Of a stretch of DNA of 64,000 bases, positions 25,189 to 33,882 are shown piece by piece. Each line of letters opens with the position of its first letter. The first letter of the stretch is position 1. Both the position numbers and the translations under genes were made by a program. This DNA comes from Noviherbaspirillum malthae (GTDB lineage Bacteria > Pseudomonadota > Gammaproteobacteria > Burkholderiales > Burkholderiaceae_D): contig NZ_JACYXF010000008.1 of assembly GCF_015352985.1 (NCBI RefSeq), positions 124,001 to 188,000 of the forward strand, read 5' to 3'. The notes under the pieces were generated by a model. It was not told the DNA's origin. It searched no databases and was given only the letters and a program-made list of their open reading frames with translations.

Positions 25189-25548
25189 ATGGATCTGCGC
25201 TCGATCGAAGCCGATGCCTTGCTGCTTGCCATCGCAGATGCGCTCGACGCCCCGGCGCACGACCGCCGCAAGCTGGAGGCGGCGCTGCTGCATCCGCTAA
25301 CCGTGGCTGCGGCGGGAAGCGTCGACATCGCCGATATCGCGGTCGCCTACATGCGCGGCATCCTGGAACATGCGCCGTTCTCCCGGTCCAATGCGCGTGC
25401 CGGCCTGCTTGCGATGGAGCTTTTCCTTCTTCGGAACGGATGGCGAATTTCCGCTCCCGACCAGATTCGGCAGGAGATGATGCACAGGCTGGAAGCCGGC
25501 CAATGCTCCGACCGGGAATTCAGCGACTGGCTGCGCTTGAGCCTTTAG
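25189..25548 (+). CDS. Small Doc/Fic-fold-like protein with degenerate active-site motif
   Basis: 119 residues from ATG 25189 (AGGGA ribosome site 5 bases upstream; GTG 25174 is a weaker alternative). The pattern RRKLEAALLHP, DIADIAVAYMRGILEHAPF and LLAMELFLLRNGW follows Doc (death-on-curing) proteins, which have REKLESAL, DLAELAAAY and HPFVDGNKR followed by LLFLxLNG. In the Fic motif region (residues 62-70, APFSRSNAR) the catalytic His is Ala, the acidic residue is Arg, Gly is Ser and Lys is Ala; only PF, N and R remain. It is therefore probably not an active AMP- or phospho-transferase. No antitoxin-like gene is adjacent. The homology call rests on pattern reading only. Confidence 0.6.
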   Translation: MDLRSIEADALLLAIADALDAPAHDRRKLEAALLHPLTVAAAGSVDIADIAVAYMRGILEHAPFSRSNARAGLLAMELFLLRNGWRISAPDQIRQEMMHRLEAGQCSDREFSDWLRLSL

Positions 25549-25570
25549 GGCTTCCAGGATCAGCTAGAAG

Positions 25571-26170
25571 TTAAAGCGATTTCACATAAGCGCGAATGCC
25601 CGCCAGCAGCATCTCTACCGCCATCGCGGTAAGCACCAGACCCATCAGCCGCTCGAACGCCGTCATGACGCGCGGACCGAGTACGCGCTGCATGCGTTCC
25701 GCGCTCAGCAGCACTACCAGCCAGATGAACGCGACGGCCAGCAGCACGCCCACATGCAGCATGGTCTCCATGGTGCTGGTCGACGAGAAGAGCAGCACCG
25801 TTACCAGCGCGGAAGGCCCGGCCAGTGCGGGAACGGCCAGCGGCACGATGAAGGGCTCGCCCGTTTCGTCGCCATCACCCATGACGCCTCCCGGCTGCGG
25901 AAACACCATGCGCAGCGCAATCAGGAACAGGATGACGCCGCCACCGATGCGCAATGCGATATCGGTAAGCTGCAGGGCATTGAGGAAATGCCGTCCGAAG
26001 AACATGAAGACCAGCAAAAGCAGGAACGCAATCAGGCATTCCCGCACAATGACCTTGCCCCGCCGCGCCGGTGGCACATGGGCCAGCGCGCTTGCAAACA
26101 GCGGCACATTGCCGAAAGGATCGGTCACGAGCAGCAGGATGATGAAGGACTGGAAGAAATTCTCGGTCAT
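25571..26170 (-). CDS. MarC-family integral membrane protein
   Basis: 199 residues with six predicted membrane segments. The family pattern is clear: LLVTDPFGNVPLF at the N-terminus, IALRIGGGVILFLIALRMVFP in the middle, and AVPALAGPSALVTVLLF. The family (UPF0056/MarC) was once tied to multiple antibiotic resistance, but this has not been supported and the function is unknown. It is convergent with the Doc-like gene and divergent from the molybdopterin enzyme gene. Confidence 0.92.
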   Translation of the reverse strand: MTENFFQSFIILLLVTDPFGNVPLFASALAHVPPARRGKVIVRECLIAFLLLLVFMFFGRHFLNALQLTDIALRIGGGVILFLIALRMVFPQPGGVMGDGDETGEPFIVPLAVPALAGPSALVTVLLFSSTSTMETMLHVGVLLAVAFIWLVVLLSAERMQRVLGPRVMTAFERLMGLVLTAMAVEMLLAGIRAYVKSL

Positions 26171-26288
26171 GGCTATGGCTACAGCTTTCGAGGCTATTGT
26201 TATATTGAATGACGCCGGCGAAAAAACCTATCTCGCCGCGGATGCCGTAGCATGCCATAAAGGCTGCAAAACAAAATACGGATGAGAC

Positions 26289-28547
26289 ATGCAATCCACC
26301 GAACCAAAAAGGAAGTCACGCCGCCGGTTTCTGCTCGGCGGGCTGGGCGTCGCCGGCGCGCTCATCGTGGGCTGGGGACTGATGCCGCCCCGGCAGCGCC
26401 TGCATGTGTCGAATCCCATCCCAGGCAAAGACGGAGAGGTGACGCTCAACGGCTGGATACGCATCGCGCGCGACGGCACCGTCACCATCGCGATGCCGCA
26501 GTGCGAGATGGGGCAGGGCGTGTTCACCGCCTTGCCGATGCTGGTCGCGGAAGAGCTCGACGTGCCGCTGCAGCACATCAGGTTGGAGCAGGCGCCGGTC
26601 GATCGCATCTTCGGCAACATGGCGGTGCTGACCGACAGCCTGCCGTTTCATCCGGATGGCGCCGGCGCGCTCAAGGAAACCATGCGCTGGTTCACCGGCA
26701 AGGCTGCGCGTGAACTCGGCTTGATGATCACCGGCGGCTCGACTTCGGTCAAGGATGCCTGGATACCGATGCGCGAAGCCGGTGCTGCCGCGCGTGCAAT
26801 GCTGGTGGCCGCAGCGGTCGCGGAATGGAATGTCGATGCCGCCGACTGCCGTACCGAAAACGGTGCCGTCGTTCATGCAAGCGGCAGGCGCGCCGCCTAT
26901 GCGGACCTCGCGGAAAAAGCGGTTCTGAAAAAGCCCGCCGCCATCCGGCTCAAGAGCCCTGAGCAATTCAAGCTGATCGGCACTTCCCAGTCGAGGCGCG
27001 ACACGGCCGCCAAGATCGACGGGACGGCCGTCTTCGGCATGGATATCCGCCTGCCGGGCCTGGTGTATGCCGCAGTGAAAATGGCGCCGGCCATCGGCGG
27101 CAGCGTGCGCAGCGTCGATGCCGCGCCGGTCAAGGCCATGCCGGGCGTACTGGATGTGGTCGATTTTTCCGGCGCCGCACCCGGCATGGCAGGCGTGGCC
27201 GTTGTGGCGAAGACCTACTGGCAGGCCAGGAAGGCAGTGATAGCCTTGCCTGTCGACTGGAACGACGGTCCGCATGCCACCCTCTCGACGGACAGCGTGT
27301 TCCGGGAACTGGAGGCGCGCATCGATGCGGAAGCCGGTTATGCTTATCACGAAGCAGGAGTCCCCGACCCGATGAAGGCAGGCGTCAAGACCGTGGAGGC
27401 GGAATACCGGGCGCCGTTCCTGGCGCATGCGGCCATGGAGCCGGTCAACTGCACCGCATTGGTCAAGGATGGCAAGGTGGTTCTATGGGTGCCCACCCAA
27501 GTGCCCAGCCTCGCCATCCATGCCGCGGCGCGGGTCGCGAAAACGGCCGCCGAAAACGTCGAACTGCACGTGACCTACATCGGCGGCGGCTTCGGACGCA
27601 GGCTTGAAACCGACATGATCGCCCAGGCCGTCTCCATCGCGGCCCGGGCGCGCGGCGTGCCGGTACAGGTGATCTGGAGCCGCGAGGAAGACATGACGCA
27701 CGATATGTACCGCCCGGCGGCGCTGGCGCGTTTTGCTGCCGTGCTGGACGGCGCAGGCAATGTGGTGAGCTACCGGAACAGGCTGGCCTCGGGTGCGATC
27801 ACCCACCAGGTGCTTGCGCGCACGCTGGGCTTTTCCGGTATCGGCCCCGACAAGACCACGGCCGAGGGCGCATTCGACATGCCTTATGAATTCACGCACC
27901 AGCGCATAGCCCACGTGGCCGTCCCGACACCGGTCCCGCTGGGCTACTGGCGATCGGTCGGCCATTCGCACAATGCATTTTTCAAAGAAAGCTTCATCGA
28001 TGAACTGGCGCATGCCGCCGGCAGGAATGAAGTGGAATTCCGCCGCAGCCTGCTGCAAAAACATCCACGCCATCTTGCCGTACTGGATGCGGCCGTCGAA
28101 AAGGCAGGGCGGGCAGAACAAGGCAGGGCGCACGGCGTCGCGCTGCATCAGTCCTTCGGCTCGATCGTGGCCCAAGTAGCCGAAGTATCGATCGAGGGCC
28201 AAGAGATCTTGGTGCACAGGGTGACATGCGCAATCGACTGCGGCCTGGCCGTCAATCCCAACATCATTGCGCAGCAGATGGAGTCGGGCATCGTGTTCGG
28301 CCTCAGCGCGGCGCTGTTCGGCGAAGTGACGATCAGGAACGGCAAGGTCCAGCAGCAGAACTTCAATGATTATCCGGTGCTGAGGATGGACCGGACTCCG
28401 GAAGTGAATACCATCGTGATGAAGAGCGCCTCGCCGCCGGAAGGCGTGGGCGAACCCGGCACGCCGCCGATTGCGCCGGCGGTGGCCAATGCGGTATTCA
28501 AGCTGACCGGCAAGCGGCTGCGCAGCCTGCCATTGAGGCTGGTGTAA
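26289..28547 (+). CDS. Xanthine-dehydrogenase-family molybdopterin-binding subunit, Tat-exported (IorB/aldehyde dehydrogenase type)
   Basis: 752 residues. The N-terminus KSRRRFLLGGLGVAGALIVG is a twin-arginine signal, so the folded, cofactor-loaded protein should be exported to the periplasm. Molybdopterin-binding motifs of the family are present: QCEMGQGVFTALPML, YIGGGFGRRLETD, GYWRSVGHSHNAFFKESFIDELA and the catalytic-Glu region near the end (SPPEGVGEPGTPP). The closest named relatives are isoquinoline 1-oxidoreductase beta subunits and aldehyde dehydrogenases. The small [2Fe-2S] subunit and the cytochrome subunit that usually accompany it are not beside it. Substrate unknown. It is divergent from marC. 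Confidence 0.9.
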   Translation: MQSTEPKRKSRRRFLLGGLGVAGALIVGWGLMPPRQRLHVSNPIPGKDGEVTLNGWIRIARDGTVTIAMPQCEMGQGVFTALPMLVAEELDVPLQHIRLEQAPVDRIFGNMAVLTDSLPFHPDGAGALKETMRWFTGKAARELGLMITGGSTSVKDAWIPMREAGAAARAMLVAAAVAEWNVDAADCRTENGAVVHASGRRAAYADLAEKAVLKKPAAIRLKSPEQFKLIGTSQSRRDTAAKIDGTAVFGMDIRLPGLVYAAVKMAPAIGGSVRSVDAAPVKAMPGVLDVVDFSGAAPGMAGVAVVAKTYWQARKAVIALPVDWNDGPHATLSTDSVFRELEARIDAEAGYAYHEAGVPDPMKAGVKTVEAEYRAPFLAHAAMEPVNCTALVKDGKVVLWVPTQVPSLAIHAAARVAKTAAENVELHVTYIGGGFGRRLETDMIAQAVSIAARARGVPVQVIWSREEDMTHDMYRPAALARFAAVLDGAGNVVSYRNRLASGAITHQVLARTLGFSGIGPDKTTAEGAFDMPYEFTHQRIAHVAVPTPVPLGYWRSVGHSHNAFFKESFIDELAHAAGRNEVEFRRSLLQKHPRHLAVLDAAVEKAGRAEQGRAHGVALHQSFGSIVAQVAEVSIEGQEILVHRVTCAIDCGLAVNPNIIAQQMESGIVFGLSAALFGEVTIRNGKVQQQNFNDYPVLRMDRTPEVNTIVMKSASPPEGVGEPGTPPIAPAVANAVFKLTGKRLRSLPLRLV

Positions 28548-28562
28548 CGGGACCGGACGCGA

Positions 28563-29000
28563 TCAGGCTGTGTCGGCGTTATCGAGCAGCACGCGCAGGT
28601 TACAGAGACGTTGCCATTCGCGGCGCTCCTGCGACGAACCGGATTCTGCTTCCAGCTGCTGGCCGCTTTTTTCGGCCTGCGCGTCAATCAGCCGGTCGGC
28701 GATTTTCATGTCGGGCAATACCGTGCCGAAAAAGGCGACATGGCCGCCGCGCTGCATCAGAAGGGTGGGGAAGTTTTCCACGTCGATCTCGCCGATGAAG
28801 TCCGCCTGATCTTCGATGTCTATCCAGACGAAGCGCTTGTCCGGATGCAATGCAGCGAGCTGTTCGAAGCTTGTACGGTAGGAACCGCAGGTGCCGCACC
28901 AGGCGGCACAGAGGCAGGCGATCACCCAGGTGTCATCGTCCAGCCATTGGGCCAGTTGGGCGCGGTTATCGTGATCAAGGGTAAGGCCGGTCCAGGACAT
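28563..29000 (-). CDS. Thioredoxin-like protein
   Basis: 145 residues from ATG 29000; a TTG at 29048 would add 16 residues but has no ribosome site. Thioredoxin-fold pattern: VIACLCAAWCGTCGSYR with the active-site C35-G-T-C38, then FVWIDIEDQADFIGEIDVENFPTLLMQRGG with the conserved cis-Pro. No signal peptide, so it should be cytosolic. The CGTC active site differs from CGPC of classical thioredoxin, and the C-terminus has an extra charged helix of about 40 residues. It is convergent with the molybdopterin gene, 15 bases away. Confidence 0.88.
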   Translation of the reverse strand: MSWTGLTLDHDNRAQLAQWLDDDTWVIACLCAAWCGTCGSYRTSFEQLAALHPDKRFVWIDIEDQADFIGEIDVENFPTLLMQRGGHVAFFGTVLPDMKIADRLIDAQAEKSGQQLEAESGSSQERREWQRLCNLRVLLDNADTA

Positions 29001-29125
29001 GGAAATAGCTACAGCGTGGCAAGTCAGCGGAGCCTTATTGTAAGGCAAGGGCTTGCACGCCGCTCACCGGCGACGAGTCTGCAGCAATCTTCAGCGATTC
29101 AACCAGCGAGAGCGATTCACGCGGT

Positions 29126-29326
29126 TCAGGCGGTTGTGTTGATGTTCTGTCCAAGATGAGGCGGCAGGTTGGTGGCCGGCGTCACCGGCGGCAATGCCTG
29201 CAGCAACGCCGCAGCACTGCTGGCCTGTATATCCATTGCCTTTTTCATCACGGCGACATTGACCGCCTGCGCTGTCGAGGTGGATGCCATTGTCGTGGCG
29301 AGCCTGGCGATGTCCGTTACTTCCAT
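29126..29326 (-). CDS. YjfB-family putative motility protein
   Basis: 66 residues, ATG 29326 with AGGAGAA ribosome site. The sequence MEVTDIARLATTMASTSTAQ, then VAVMKKAMDIQASSAAALLQALPP, fits the small YjfB family, members of which are found in flagellated bacteria and are often controlled with flagellar genes. No other flagellar gene is in the window. The function is not established. Confidence 0.82.
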   Translation of the reverse strand: MEVTDIARLATTMASTSTAQAVNVAVMKKAMDIQASSAAALLQALPPVTPATNLPPHLGQNINTTA

Positions 29327-29446
29327 GCACTTCTCCTGTCATTTGCATTGGTAACGGCAGAAGAGCGGCAAGCTTTAGCCAAGTTGGAAAGCTTGACCCT
29401 TGTATGCAGCCGCCGCTTATCCATACCGGCACGGTAAAATAACGGG

Positions 29447-30142
29447 ATGCGTACCATTCTTGCCATCGAAACATCTTCCGATCTTGCTTCCGCCGCCTTG
29501 CTGTACAACGGCCGGCTTCTCGCGCGCGACACCTCCGGCGTGCAGACGCATTCCCAGTCCGTATTGCCCATGGTGCAGCAACTGCTGGCCGAGGCCGGCA
29601 TTGCGCTCGCGCAGTGCGATGCCATTGCCTTCGGCGCCGGCCCGGGATCGTTCACCGGCGTCCGTACCGCATGCGGCGTGGCGCAGGGTCTGGCCTTCGG
29701 CGCCGAACTGCCCGTGGTTCCCGTAGTCACCCTGCAAGCGATGGCGCAGGCCTGCCGCGAGCGCTGCGGCGCCGATGAGGTGCTGGCGGTGCTCGACGCC
29801 CGGATGGAAGAGGTGTACTGGGCGCAATACCGGTTTGACAATGACAATGGCTGGCACGCCGTCACCGAACCCGCGCTGGCTTCCGCGTCGGAAGTCACGG
29901 CTTCCGGCCAGGTTCAGGTAACCGCCTGCGGCAACGGCCTGCTTGCCTATGCGTCCGCGTTTGGAGACAAGGGCTTCGCCGTCTGTCCCGGCATCGTTCC
30001 CCATGCTGCCCAGGTCGCCGCGCTTGCACAGGCGGAACTGCTTGCTGGCCGCGGCATCCATGCTCGCGAAGCACAGCCGATCTATCTGCGCAACAAGGTT
30101 GCCCTGACCACGGCGGAACGCCAGGCAAAGGCCGCTGCATGA
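29447..30142 (+). CDS. tsaB: tRNA threonylcarbamoyladenosine biosynthesis protein TsaB
   Basis: 231 residues. It is an ASKHA-fold protein with the start ILAIETSSDLASAALL, HSQSVLPMVQQLLAEAG and GAGPGSFTGVRTACGVAQGLAFG. TsaB pairs with TsaD to load threonylcarbamoyl onto adenosine 37 of tRNAs. Its ATGA overlap with rimI, and the following genes, form a four-gene unit. TAAAAT (29435-29440) lies only 6 bases before the start codon, so if it is the -10 box the mRNA would be nearly leaderless; no ribosome site is seen. Confidence 0.95.
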   Translation: MRTILAIETSSDLASAALLYNGRLLARDTSGVQTHSQSVLPMVQQLLAEAGIALAQCDAIAFGAGPGSFTGVRTACGVAQGLAFGAELPVVPVVTLQAMAQACRERCGADEVLAVLDARMEEVYWAQYRFDNDNGWHAVTEPALASASEVTASGQVQVTACGNGLLAYASAFGDKGFAVCPGIVPHAAQVAALAQAELLAGRGIHAREAQPIYLRNKVALTTAERQAKAAA

Positions 30143-30630
30143 ACGCCGTCTACAAGGCCGTGGCCGAATCACCGTCGCCGGAATCCCTGCGGTTTGCGCC
30201 GATGCGGGTGGAAGACCTGTCGGATGTGCTTGCCATTGAAAACGATGTCTATCCGCATCCATGGACGCGCGGCAACTTCCTCGACTCGCTCTACAGCGGT
30301 TATGAAAGCTGGACCTTGCGCGAGCCTTCCGGTCTGCTGGCCGGTTATTTCCTGGTGATGCTCGCCGTCGATGAAGCCCATCTGCTCAACATCAGCGTGC
30401 GGCGCGACTTGCACGGGCACGGCGTCGGCCGCCTGCAACTCGACCGCGTCGTTGCGCTCTCAAGGGAGAGGGCCATGGCGTCGGTGCTGCTCGAAGTCCG
30501 GCCCTCCAACCAGCGTGCGCTGGAAGTCTATCGGCGCTACGGCTTTAGCGAGATCGGCAGGCGCAAAGGCTATTACCCCGCCGCCAACGGCATGCGCGAA
30601 GATGCCATCGTGATGAGGTTTCATCTATGA
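30139..30630 (+). CDS. rimI: Ribosomal-protein-alanine N-acetyltransferase RimI
   Basis: 163 residues. It is a GNAT acetyltransferase with the acetyl-CoA-binding motif VRRDLHGHGVGRLQLDRV (residues about 92-110) and the RimI pattern EVRPSNQRALEVYRRYGFSEIGRRKGYYP. It acetylates the N-terminus of ribosomal protein S18. It overlaps tsaB by 4 bases and the next gene by 4 bases, the common tsaB-rimI linkage. Confidence 0.95.
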   Translation: MNAVYKAVAESPSPESLRFAPMRVEDLSDVLAIENDVYPHPWTRGNFLDSLYSGYESWTLREPSGLLAGYFLVMLAVDEAHLLNISVRRDLHGHGVGRLQLDRVVALSRERAMASVLLEVRPSNQRALEVYRRYGFSEIGRRKGYYPAANGMREDAIVMRFHL

Positions 30631-31442
30631 ATGCGAATTCCGGGCGCAGGAAAGCTTTTCTCGACGAGATGGGACTGGGTCCCTTATGGACGCAGCGGGA
30701 CGCGCAGCCTGCGCAGCAGGACGCCGCACAGGCGCCAGCTGATCCCGCGGCCTTCCAGGAAGAAACAGGCAATGTCCAGAGCCAGGCTTCGGCGCAGGTG
30801 GCGATGCCCGCGAGGGAAGCCGGCCTGCCCGTGCATCCGAGCGCGCCGCCGCAGCCTGAAGTGGCGCACATGGATTGGACCACGCTCAAGGCGAATGTAG
30901 CCGGATGCGTCAAATGCGACCTGTGCCGCGGCCGTACCAGGACGGTATTCGGCGTCGGCGATGAAAAGGCGCGCTGGCTGTTCATCGGCGAGGGACCGGG
31001 CCGCAACGAGGACCAGAAGGGCGAGCCTTTCGTCGGACAGGCCGGCAAATTGCTCGACAACATGTTGATCGCAATGGGATTGCGCAGGGGCGAAAATGCC
31101 TATATCGCCAACATCGTCAAATGCCGCCCCACCGACGGCAGCGGCAAGGACCGGCCGCCGACCGCGGACGAGGTGGCGGCCTGCCTGCCTTACCTGGAAC
31201 GGCAGATCGCGCTGATCCAGCCGACCATGCTGGTTGCTCTCGGCAAGACCGCCGCGCTCGCATTGCTGGGGCTCGATCCCGATACGCCGGTATCGCGCCT
31301 GCGCGGCAAGGTCCATCGCTATGCCGGACTGCCGCTGGTCGTCACCTATCATCCCGCCTACCTGCTGCGCAACATGGCGGACAAGCGCAAATCCTGGGAA
31401 GACCTCAGTCTCGCCATGGCCACCTATGCCAGTGCCGACTGA
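30627..31442 (+). CDS. Uracil-DNA glycosylase, family 4 (iron-sulfur type)
   Basis: 271 residues. An N-terminal 85-residue low-conservation region rich in Ala, Gln and Pro precedes the catalytic domain. That domain has the family motif GEGPGRNEDQKGEPFVGQAG, the second motif VTYHPAYLLRN, and four cysteines placed for a [4Fe-4S] cluster: CVKCDLC (two), IVKCRP and AACLPYL. It removes uracil from DNA to start base-excision repair. It is translationally coupled to rimI by ATGA and overlaps the next gene by 17 bases. Confidence 0.94.
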   Translation: MNANSGRRKAFLDEMGLGPLWTQRDAQPAQQDAAQAPADPAAFQEETGNVQSQASAQVAMPAREAGLPVHPSAPPQPEVAHMDWTTLKANVAGCVKCDLCRGRTRTVFGVGDEKARWLFIGEGPGRNEDQKGEPFVGQAGKLLDNMLIAMGLRRGENAYIANIVKCRPTDGSGKDRPPTADEVAACLPYLERQIALIQPTMLVALGKTAALALLGLDPDTPVSRLRGKVHRYAGLPLVVTYHPAYLLRNMADKRKSWEDLSLAMATYASAD

Positions 31443-32412
31443 GCCGCGCAGACTACGCTATCAAGCCCGATTCCATGAAAGATGGAGTCACCTGAACGAT
31501 CCGCATGTCCGCACGCTGGCCTGGCTGCTCGATGCGCCCGACCTGCTCGATCCCGCCGCAGAGGAATGGCGGGGGCGGGTCGCCAGCCTGGGGCCGGCCG
31601 ACGCTGCCACCCGTGAATGGCTGGGCGAACTGGATGCTGCGCCCGAAGCGCTGCATGCCTGCCTCGGACTGCATCCGTACACGCGCCTAGGCCGCTATGC
31701 CGAGCAGCTGATGGCGTTCTACCTGCGGCACCGCAGCCTGCTGTTTGCGCATGGCGTGCAGGTGCGCGCAGCCAGGAACCAGACCGTCGGCGAATTCGAT
31801 TTCCTGCTGCGCCAAGGCGACACGCTGGTTCACTGGGAATTCGCCACCAAGCTCTATCTGCTGGAATCCAGCGGCCTCGGCCACCAGGCGGATTACTTCG
31901 TCGGCCCCAACCTGGCCGACACGCTGGGCGCCAAGATCCGCAAGATCATGGACCAGCAGCTGATGCTGTCGCGGCATCCCGCTGCCCAGGCCCAGCTGCC
32001 GCACCCGGTGAGCCTGGCGCAGGCGCTGATCAAGGGCTGGCTGTTCTATCACGGCGACACGCCGCTACCGGCGCAGCTGGACGAGACCGGCGCCGGCATC
32101 GGCATCACGCATGGCCATTGCAAGGGATTCTGGCGTGCGCTGCAGGAGGCAAGGCAACTGCCTGCGACGCACTATGCGGTGCTGGCCAGGCTCGAATGGC
32201 TTGCGCCGGCCAAGCTGGCGCCGGAAGCGGCGCTGAGTCATGACGAACTGCTGCGCCAGCTCGACCTGCATTTCCAGGACAATGATTCTCCGGTACTGGT
32301 GGCTTTGCTGGAGGAAGGCGGGCAGGATAGTCTGCTGGAGACAGATCGCGGCTTCATCGTTCCCGACGACTGGCGCAGCCGGGCGGAAGTCCGCATCCGG
32401 CGTGTCGTGTGA
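31426..32412 (+). CDS. DUF1853-family protein
   Basis: 328 residues when started at ATG 31426, which overlaps the end of the glycosylase gene; longer in-frame readings lie inside that gene. The family signature is GEFDFLLRQGDTLVHWEFATKLYL, followed by YFVGPNLADTLGAKIRKIMDQQL. The EFDFLL and E-x-K elements recall a PD-(D/E)xK nuclease core (D in FDF, E in WEFATK, K), so a nuclease-like fold is possible. Function is unknown. It is the last gene of the tsaB unit. Confidence 0.87.
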   Translation: MPVPTEPRRLRYQARFHERWSHLNDPHVRTLAWLLDAPDLLDPAAEEWRGRVASLGPADAATREWLGELDAAPEALHACLGLHPYTRLGRYAEQLMAFYLRHRSLLFAHGVQVRAARNQTVGEFDFLLRQGDTLVHWEFATKLYLLESSGLGHQADYFVGPNLADTLGAKIRKIMDQQLMLSRHPAAQAQLPHPVSLAQALIKGWLFYHGDTPLPAQLDETGAGIGITHGHCKGFWRALQEARQLPATHYAVLARLEWLAPAKLAPEAALSHDELLRQLDLHFQDNDSPVLVALLEEGGQDSLLETDRGFIVPDDWRSRAEVRIRRVV

Positions 32413-32466
32413 TCCGGCCCCGGCTCAATGACAATGCAAGGGTGCTAACGAACTAGGGTCCAGGAC

Positions 32467-33735
32467 TCAGTGCTTGTGTTCGCCGATCAGCGACAGTGAA
32501 TCATGCTTGCGCTGGTTCATCGCGTGCCTGCGCATGGCCAGCAGCATGGTGCCGGAGACGAACAGGCCGAACAGAACGATGACGATGTTGATATTGAGGT
32601 TGAGCTTGACCATCAGCGCGTACAGCATGAGCATGGTCAGGACCGAAAGATTTTCATTGAAATTCTGTACCGCGATCGAATGCCCCGCGCTCAGCAGCAC
32701 ATGTCCGCGGTGCTGCAGCAGCGCATTCATCGGCACGACGAAATAGCCTGACAGGGCGCCGACCAGCACCAGCAGCGGATAAGCCAGCCATACCGTGTGC
32801 ACCAGCGTCATCGTGCATACGATCAGGCCCATGGCCACGCCGAGCGGCATCACGGTCAGCGATTTTTTCAGGGGAACGAAACGGGCCGCCGCCGCCGCGC
32901 CGACCGCCACGCCGAGGGCGAAGATGCCCTGCAGGATCGCAGCCTTGTCGAGCGGCATGTTGAGCGATTTCTCCGCCCATTTGAGCACGATGAATTGCAG
33001 CGTGGCGCCCGCGCCCCAGAACAGGGTGGTGACGGCAAGCGAAATCTGGCCGAGCTTGTCGCGCCACAATGTCAGGAAGCAGTTGGAGAAATCGGCGATC
33101 AGCTTGACTGGATTGCGCTCCTGATGCGGATAGCGGGCTCCGGTGTCGGGAATGCGCAGGTTGAAGACGGCCGCCAGCAGATAGGTCACCATGATGACAG
33201 ACAGGGCCGCTTCGGCCGAGGTGTCGATGCCGAAGTCGAAGAGCGGAAAATCGAAGGAAAGCAGGACTTCCGAAATCCTGGCATTGACCAGGGCGCCGCC
33301 CATCACCGTACCGAGGATGATGGAAATGACAGTCAACCCTTCGATCCAGCCGTTGGCGGCCACCAGTTTTTCCGGCGGCAGCAATTCCGTGAGGATGCCG
33401 TACTTGGCGGGCGAATAGGCAGCCGCGCCGAAGCCGACCACGGCATAGGCAAACAGGGGATGCACTTCAAAGAACATCAGGCTGCAGCCGGCGATCTTGA
33501 TCAGGTTGGTAACGAACATGACCCGGCCCTTGGGGAGGGAGTCCGCAAAGGCGCCGACGAATGCGGCAAGAAGAACATAGGAGAGAACGAAGAACAGCTT
33601 GAGCAGCGGCGTCATCCATGCCGGAGATTTCATGGCTGTCAACAGTGCGATGGCCGCGATGAGGAGAGCATTGTCGGCAAGCGAGGAAAAAAACTGCGCT
33701 GCCATGATAGTGTAAAAACCGCGATTCATCCGCAT
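32467..33735 (-). CDS. lplT: Lysophospholipid transporter LplT (MFS)
   Basis: 422 residues, about twelve membrane segments. The LplT-specific N-terminus GFYTIMAAQFFSSLADNALLI and YSPAKYGILTELLPPEKLVAANGWIEGLTV are recognisable. LplT flips lysophospholipids across the inner membrane for re-acylation. In enterobacteria it is paired with the acyltransferase Aas; that gene is not adjacent here. It is convergent with the DUF1853 gene and divergent from alr. Two in-frame ATGs (33735, 33729) are possible starts and neither has a clear ribosome site. Confidence 0.93.
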   Translation of the reverse strand: MRMNRGFYTIMAAQFFSSLADNALLIAAIALLTAMKSPAWMTPLLKLFFVLSYVLLAAFVGAFADSLPKGRVMFVTNLIKIAGCSLMFFEVHPLFAYAVVGFGAAAYSPAKYGILTELLPPEKLVAANGWIEGLTVISIILGTVMGGALVNARISEVLLSFDFPLFDFGIDTSAEAALSVIMVTYLLAAVFNLRIPDTGARYPHQERNPVKLIADFSNCFLTLWRDKLGQISLAVTTLFWGAGATLQFIVLKWAEKSLNMPLDKAAILQGIFALGVAVGAAAAARFVPLKKSLTVMPLGVAMGLIVCTMTLVHTVWLAYPLLVLVGALSGYFVVPMNALLQHRGHVLLSAGHSIAVQNFNENLSVLTMLMLYALMVKLNLNINIVIVLFGLFVSGTMLLAMRRHAMNQRKHDSLSLIGEHKH

Positions 33736-33882
33736 ATTGAGGGGTACCCGTGTTTCTCAGCTGTCTCCGGCTTGCTTTATACCATGAAAATCCTGAGGGA
33801 CAGGGAATTGATAGGCCTGGTTCCCTGACCGTTTAGTAGAATAAACCTTCGTAAAATGTTTCATATTCAATAGCTCCAATCC

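Noticed and set aside
29435..29447. Leaderless tsaB transcript
   Set aside because: The TAAAAT box 6 bases before the ATG is suggestive, but no -35 could be matched, so it is mentioned only in the gene entry.
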